Below, in pieces: positions 61,968-64,000 of a stretch of DNA of 64,000 bases. The notes beneath the pieces were generated by a model. The model saw only the letters and a list, made by a program, of their open reading frames with translations. It made no database searches and was not told the origin of the DNA. Origin of the DNA: ZC4RG20 sp036381515 (GTDB lineage Bacteria; Pseudomonadota; Gammaproteobacteria; Steroidobacterales; Rariloculaceae); NCBI GenBank assembly GCA_036381515.1, contig DASVCR010000089.1, positions 7,706-71,705 of the forward strand, read 5' to 3'. A program made the translations under genes and the position numbers. Position 1 is the stretch's first letter. Each line of letters opens with the position of its first letter.

Positions 61968-62828
61968 TCAGCGGCCCGCCGTGCGCAGCAGGTTCGCCGA
62001 CAACGTGTTCTGCATCAGCGTCGCGACCGTCATCGGTCCGACGCCGCCCGGCACCGGCGTGATCAGCCGCGCCTTCTCCTTCGCGACGTCGAACTCGACG
62101 TCGCCGACGATCCGGCCGTCGTCGAGGCGGTTGATGCCGACGTCGATGACGACCGCGCCGGGCTTGATCCAGTCGCCCTTCACGAGGTGCGGCTTGCCGG
62201 CCGCGACGATCAGCACGTCGGCGACGCGGACGTGCGACTCGAGGTCACGCGTGAAGCGGTGCGTGACGGTGACCGTCGCCCCGAGCAGCAGCATCTCGAG
62301 CGCGAGCGGCCGGCCGACGTGATTCGACGCGCCGACGATCACGACGTGCTGGCCCTTGACCTTGACGCCGGAGCGCTCGAGCAGGATCACGACGCCGTGC
62401 GGCGTGCACGGGCGCAGGATCGGGATCCGCTGCGCGAGGCGCCCGACCGTGTACGGATGGAACCCGTCGACGTCCTTCGCGGCGGAGATCCGCTCGATGA
62501 CCTCCGTCTCGTCGATGTGAACCGGCAGCGGGAGCTGGACGAGGATGCCGTCGACGTCGTCGTTCGCGTTCAGCTCGTCGATGAGCTCGAACAGTGTCTC
62601 CTGGGACGTCGACTCCGGCAGGTCGTACGAGTAGGAGCGGATCCCGACGTCGTCGCAGGCCTTGCGCTTGTTGCGGACGTAGATCTCGGACGCGCTGTCG
62701 TTGCCGACCAGAACCACCGCGAGGCCTGGCGGACGCAGCCCTTTTCCGACTCGCTCCTTGATTTTCGCGGCGACCTCCTCGCGCAGCGCGCGCGCGATCG
62801 CCCTGCCGTCAATGATGTCCGCGGCCAT
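61968..62828 (-). CDS. folD: Methylenetetrahydrofolate dehydrogenase / cyclohydrolase
   Basis: FolD oxidises methylene-THF to methenyl-THF and hydrolyses it to 10-formyl-THF. 286 residues from ATG 62828 (MAADIIDGRAIARAL). Motifs: LVGNDSASEIYVRNKRKACD with the catalytic Lys, VQLPLPVH, KDVDGFHP, VVIVGASNHVGRPLALEMLL (usual GRSxxVGxP, here GASNHVGRP) and TPVPGGVGPMTVATLM. It complements glyA in one-carbon flow. Confidence 0.95.
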   Translation of the reverse strand: MAADIIDGRAIARALREEVAAKIKERVGKGLRPPGLAVVLVGNDSASEIYVRNKRKACDDVGIRSYSYDLPESTSQETLFELIDELNANDDVDGILVQLPLPVHIDETEVIERISAAKDVDGFHPYTVGRLAQRIPILRPCTPHGVVILLERSGVKVKGQHVVIVGASNHVGRPLALEMLLLGATVTVTHRFTRDLESHVRVADVLIVAAGKPHLVKGDWIKPGAVVIDVGINRLDDGRIVGDVEFDVAKEKARLITPVPGGVGPMTVATLMQNTLSANLLRTAGR

Positions 62829-62970
62829 TCCTTGCTCCGGTCGGGAAAGGCGCGGATTCTCGCATGGCCGTTCCGGGCGTCTCAAGGCCGGGATGGCAAA
62901 ACCGCGCGCGGCCAGCGCGGTCCAACGAGGCGGTGAAGCCGGGATCGGGGGCGGGCCAGGTCCGGGCCGT

Positions 62971-62999
62971 TTGACGCTCGCAGGGCTCGGCCCCAAAAT
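62971..62999 (+). promoter_or_regulatory. Promoter of the tRNA cluster
   Basis: TTGACG (62971-62976) and CAAAAT (62994-62999) are 17 bp apart. The expected start is about 63006, some 30 bp before tRNA-Pro. The three tRNA genes downstream are on the same strand with short gaps and likely share it. Confidence 0.5.
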
Positions 63000-63037
63000 C
63001 CATTCTCCGTTCTCCGCGTCTCGGCGGGGGCAACGGT

Positions 63038-63114
63038 CGGGGCATGGCGCAGTCTGGTAGCGCATCTGCTTTGGGAGCAGAGGGTCGGGGGTTCAAATCC
63101 CTCTGCCCCGACCA
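63038..63114 (+). tRNA. tRNA-Pro (UGG)
   Basis: A 77-nt cloverleaf from CGGGGCA to the encoded CCA. Acceptor CGGGGCA pairs with TGCCCCG. The anticodon stem TCTGC / GCAGA encloses loop TTTGGGA with anticodon TGG. The T loop is GTTCAAATCC. It is the first of three clustered tRNAs. Confidence 0.95.
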
Positions 63115-63177
63115 CCGTCGAACCGACCGGCGCCGCCGTGCGCCGAGCGGGTCCGCGGCGCCGGGGACGGACGACGA

Positions 63178-63506
63178 GCGCCCGTAGCTCAACCGGATAG
63201 AGCATCGGCCTTCGATCGATGGAGCCTTCGGCGGGAACTGAACCGCCGGAGTGGACCGCACTGTAACGGGGGAACCTTAACGGGTCGCGCCGATGGCAAT
63301 CCCGTGGAAACCGGCTACCCGAGCGCGTCACATGCCTTTAGAATGTGCCGCCCGGCGGCGGGGATCCGTAGAGACTATACGTGCGGCACCTGAGACGGTG
63401 AAGAGATAGTCCAGACCACGAACTCCGTGCGCGACGCGGAGGCTGCGAAAGCAGTGGTGGTACGCTAAGCCGAGGGTTGCAGGTTCGAGTCCTGCCGGGC
63501 GCGCCA
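63178..63506 (+). tRNA. tRNA-Arg (UCU), split by a group I intron
   Basis: Exon 1 is 63178-63212 (acceptor GCGCCCG, D arm with AACCGGATAG, anticodon stem TCGGC, then CTT). Exon 2 is 63465-63506 (CTAAGCCGAGG, T arm GTTCGAGTC, acceptor CGGGCGC, then GCCA). The joined 77-nt sequence folds as tRNA-Arg with anticodon loop CTTCTAA and anticodon TCT. The split falls inside the anticodon. The exon 1 end is U and the intron end is G, as expected for group I splicing. Confidence 0.92.
63213..63464 (+). ncRNA. Group I intron in tRNA-Arg
   Basis: A 252-nt self-splicing intron candidate. The P7 helix is visible: GACTAT at 63373-63378 pairs with ATAGTC at 63406-63411, in the typical contexts AGAGACTA and AAGAGATAGTCC. 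The first intron bases (CGATCGATGGAGCC) carry a guide that can pair with the 5' exon end GGCCUU, with the last U opposite G and one mismatch or bulge. The last base is G. No homing-endonuclease frame is present. Size and host gene resemble the small tRNA introns of Azoarcus and Agrobacterium. Confidence 0.88.
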
Positions 63507-63547
63507 TCCGGACGTGTCGATCCGGAAGGCTTGAGACTTCGAGATCT

Positions 63548-63624
63548 GGTGGACGTAGCTCAGTTGGTAGAGCCCCGGATTGTGGTTCCGGCTGTCGTGG
63601 GTTCGAGTCCCATCGTCCACCCCA
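63548..63624 (+). tRNA. tRNA-His (GUG)
   Basis: A 77-nt gene with the extra G-1 (63548) opposite C73, typical of tRNA-His. Acceptor GTGGACG pairs with CGTCCAC. Anticodon loop TTGTGGT with anticodon GTG. Ends in CCCA with encoded CCA. An integrase gene starts 117 bp downstream on the same strand, making this tRNA the likely attachment site. Confidence 0.95.
63590..63624. other. Putative attachment site (3' end of tRNA-His)
   Basis: Integrases next to tRNA genes usually recombine at the tRNA 3' end, here the T arm and acceptor. The second copy of the site would be outside the window, so this is inference from position only. Confidence 0.35.
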
Positions 63625-63740
63625 ACCCCTTGATTTTAAAAAATAAGTTCCTGATCCACAAGTAAAACAGGGGCTTATTGGCTTCGGTATAAGCGGCACT
63701 TGCTACACGCGTTGCTACACACAAGCGTGGAGCAGTGACC

Positions 63741-64000
63741 GTGAAGAGCCGAAACCAGTACATCTTCCAGCGCGGGAAAAACCGCACCTACTACGTTCGC
63801 CGCCGCATCCCGCAGCCTCTGCGCGCCCTATATTCGGGCCGTCGGGAGGTTGTGCGCTCCCTCCGGACCGCGGACTTCAGAGAGGCCTCCTCGCGCGCCG
63901 CCTTCGAGCTGGCCAGCATCGAAGCAGAGTTCGTACAGCGCCGAAGAGAGCTCGAGCTCTCCCGGTCGTCCCTGGTTCCTCGGAGGGTCCAGCACCTAAC
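63741..64000 (+). CDS. Site-specific tyrosine-recombinase type integrase, N-terminal fragment
   Basis: 86 codons are visible before the window ends. The start GTG 63741 gives a basic N-terminus with NQYIFQRGKNRTYYVRRRIP, then LRTADFREASSRAAFELASI. This matches the DUF6538-like N-terminal domain of phage or island integrases, which binds arm-type DNA sites. The catalytic domain is beyond the window. The 116 bp upstream is AT-richer than the chromosome and holds two TTGCTACAC direct repeats (about 63699-63716), possible arm sites or regulatory repeats. The frame has no disruption so far. Confidence 0.75.
   Translation, partial: MKSRNQYIFQRGKNRTYYVRRRIPQPLRALYSGRREVVRSLRTADFREASSRAAFELASIEAEFVQRRRELELSRSSLVPRRVQHL

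Overview
The window is chromosomal DNA from a very GC-rich gammaproteobacterium. The evidence is gene content and order: fimV-truA, then accD-folC-dedD-cvpA-purF; EF-P with both beta-lysylation enzymes (EpmA, EpmB); parE-parC (topoisomerase IV); nrdR-ribD-ribE-ribBA-ribH-nusB-thiL-pgpA; prmB-aroC; a FimX-like protein; and xseB. Almost everything is housekeeping. I cannot name the order or genus from sequence alone. No rRNA, CRISPR array, complete prophage or insertion sequence is visible.

Layout. 1-2915: end of ilvH, then proBA. 2916-3660: a repeat array that runs into the 5' end of a glpD-type gene. 5452-6395: a small kinase-like operon on the minus strand. 6458-10573: a very large AAA-like ATPase / P-domain / WD40 protein with an apparently leaderless promoter. 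10756-16609: envelope genes (EexN-like lipoprotein, SYLF protein, M48 protease plus LemA, ApbE, small lipoprotein). 16728-20808: ettA, a histone-deacetylase-family hydrolase and glyA. 20816-21395: a second repeat array. 21396-28731: nrdR and the riboflavin/thiamine/phospholipid block. 28761-34540: Ser/Thr kinase with a cyclic-nucleotide-binding domain, xseB, rubrerythrin / Fe-S oxidoreductase / DUF3501, cupin, HdeD-like protein. 34854-39223: parE and parC, with a nested palindromic element between them. 39376-42722: a DUF222/HNH protein converging on a FimX-like protein. 42819-47161: EF-P and its modification enzymes, psd, SCO1. 47203-60520: prmB, aroC, fimV, truA, accD, folC, dedD, cvpA, purF, and a kinase with a degenerate receiver domain. 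60532-62828: lpxH, cyclophilin, folD. 63038-63624: tRNA-Pro, tRNA-Arg split by a group I intron, and tRNA-His. From 63741: the N-terminus of a tyrosine-recombinase-type integrase, probably the left edge of an integrated element at tRNA-His.

Two families of short interspersed palindromic repeats stand out. One has the core GGGGTCAGAGCCC and forms two long arrays. The other has the core GTGTCTGACAC and sits as single copies or hairpins at the 5' ends of core genes (glyA, nrdR, parE, accD). In two genes (glpD, glyA) the repeat is in frame and may encode the N-terminus. No transposase of the REP-associated type lies in the window.

The strongest unusual observations are the group I intron in tRNA-Arg(UCU), the repeat arrays and their entry into coding sequence, the ATPase/P-domain/WD40 giant with a near-leaderless start, the rubrerythrin promoter/operator, and the structured element between parE and parC. 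Start codons were re-chosen for many genes by family N-termini and spacing; each such choice is stated.
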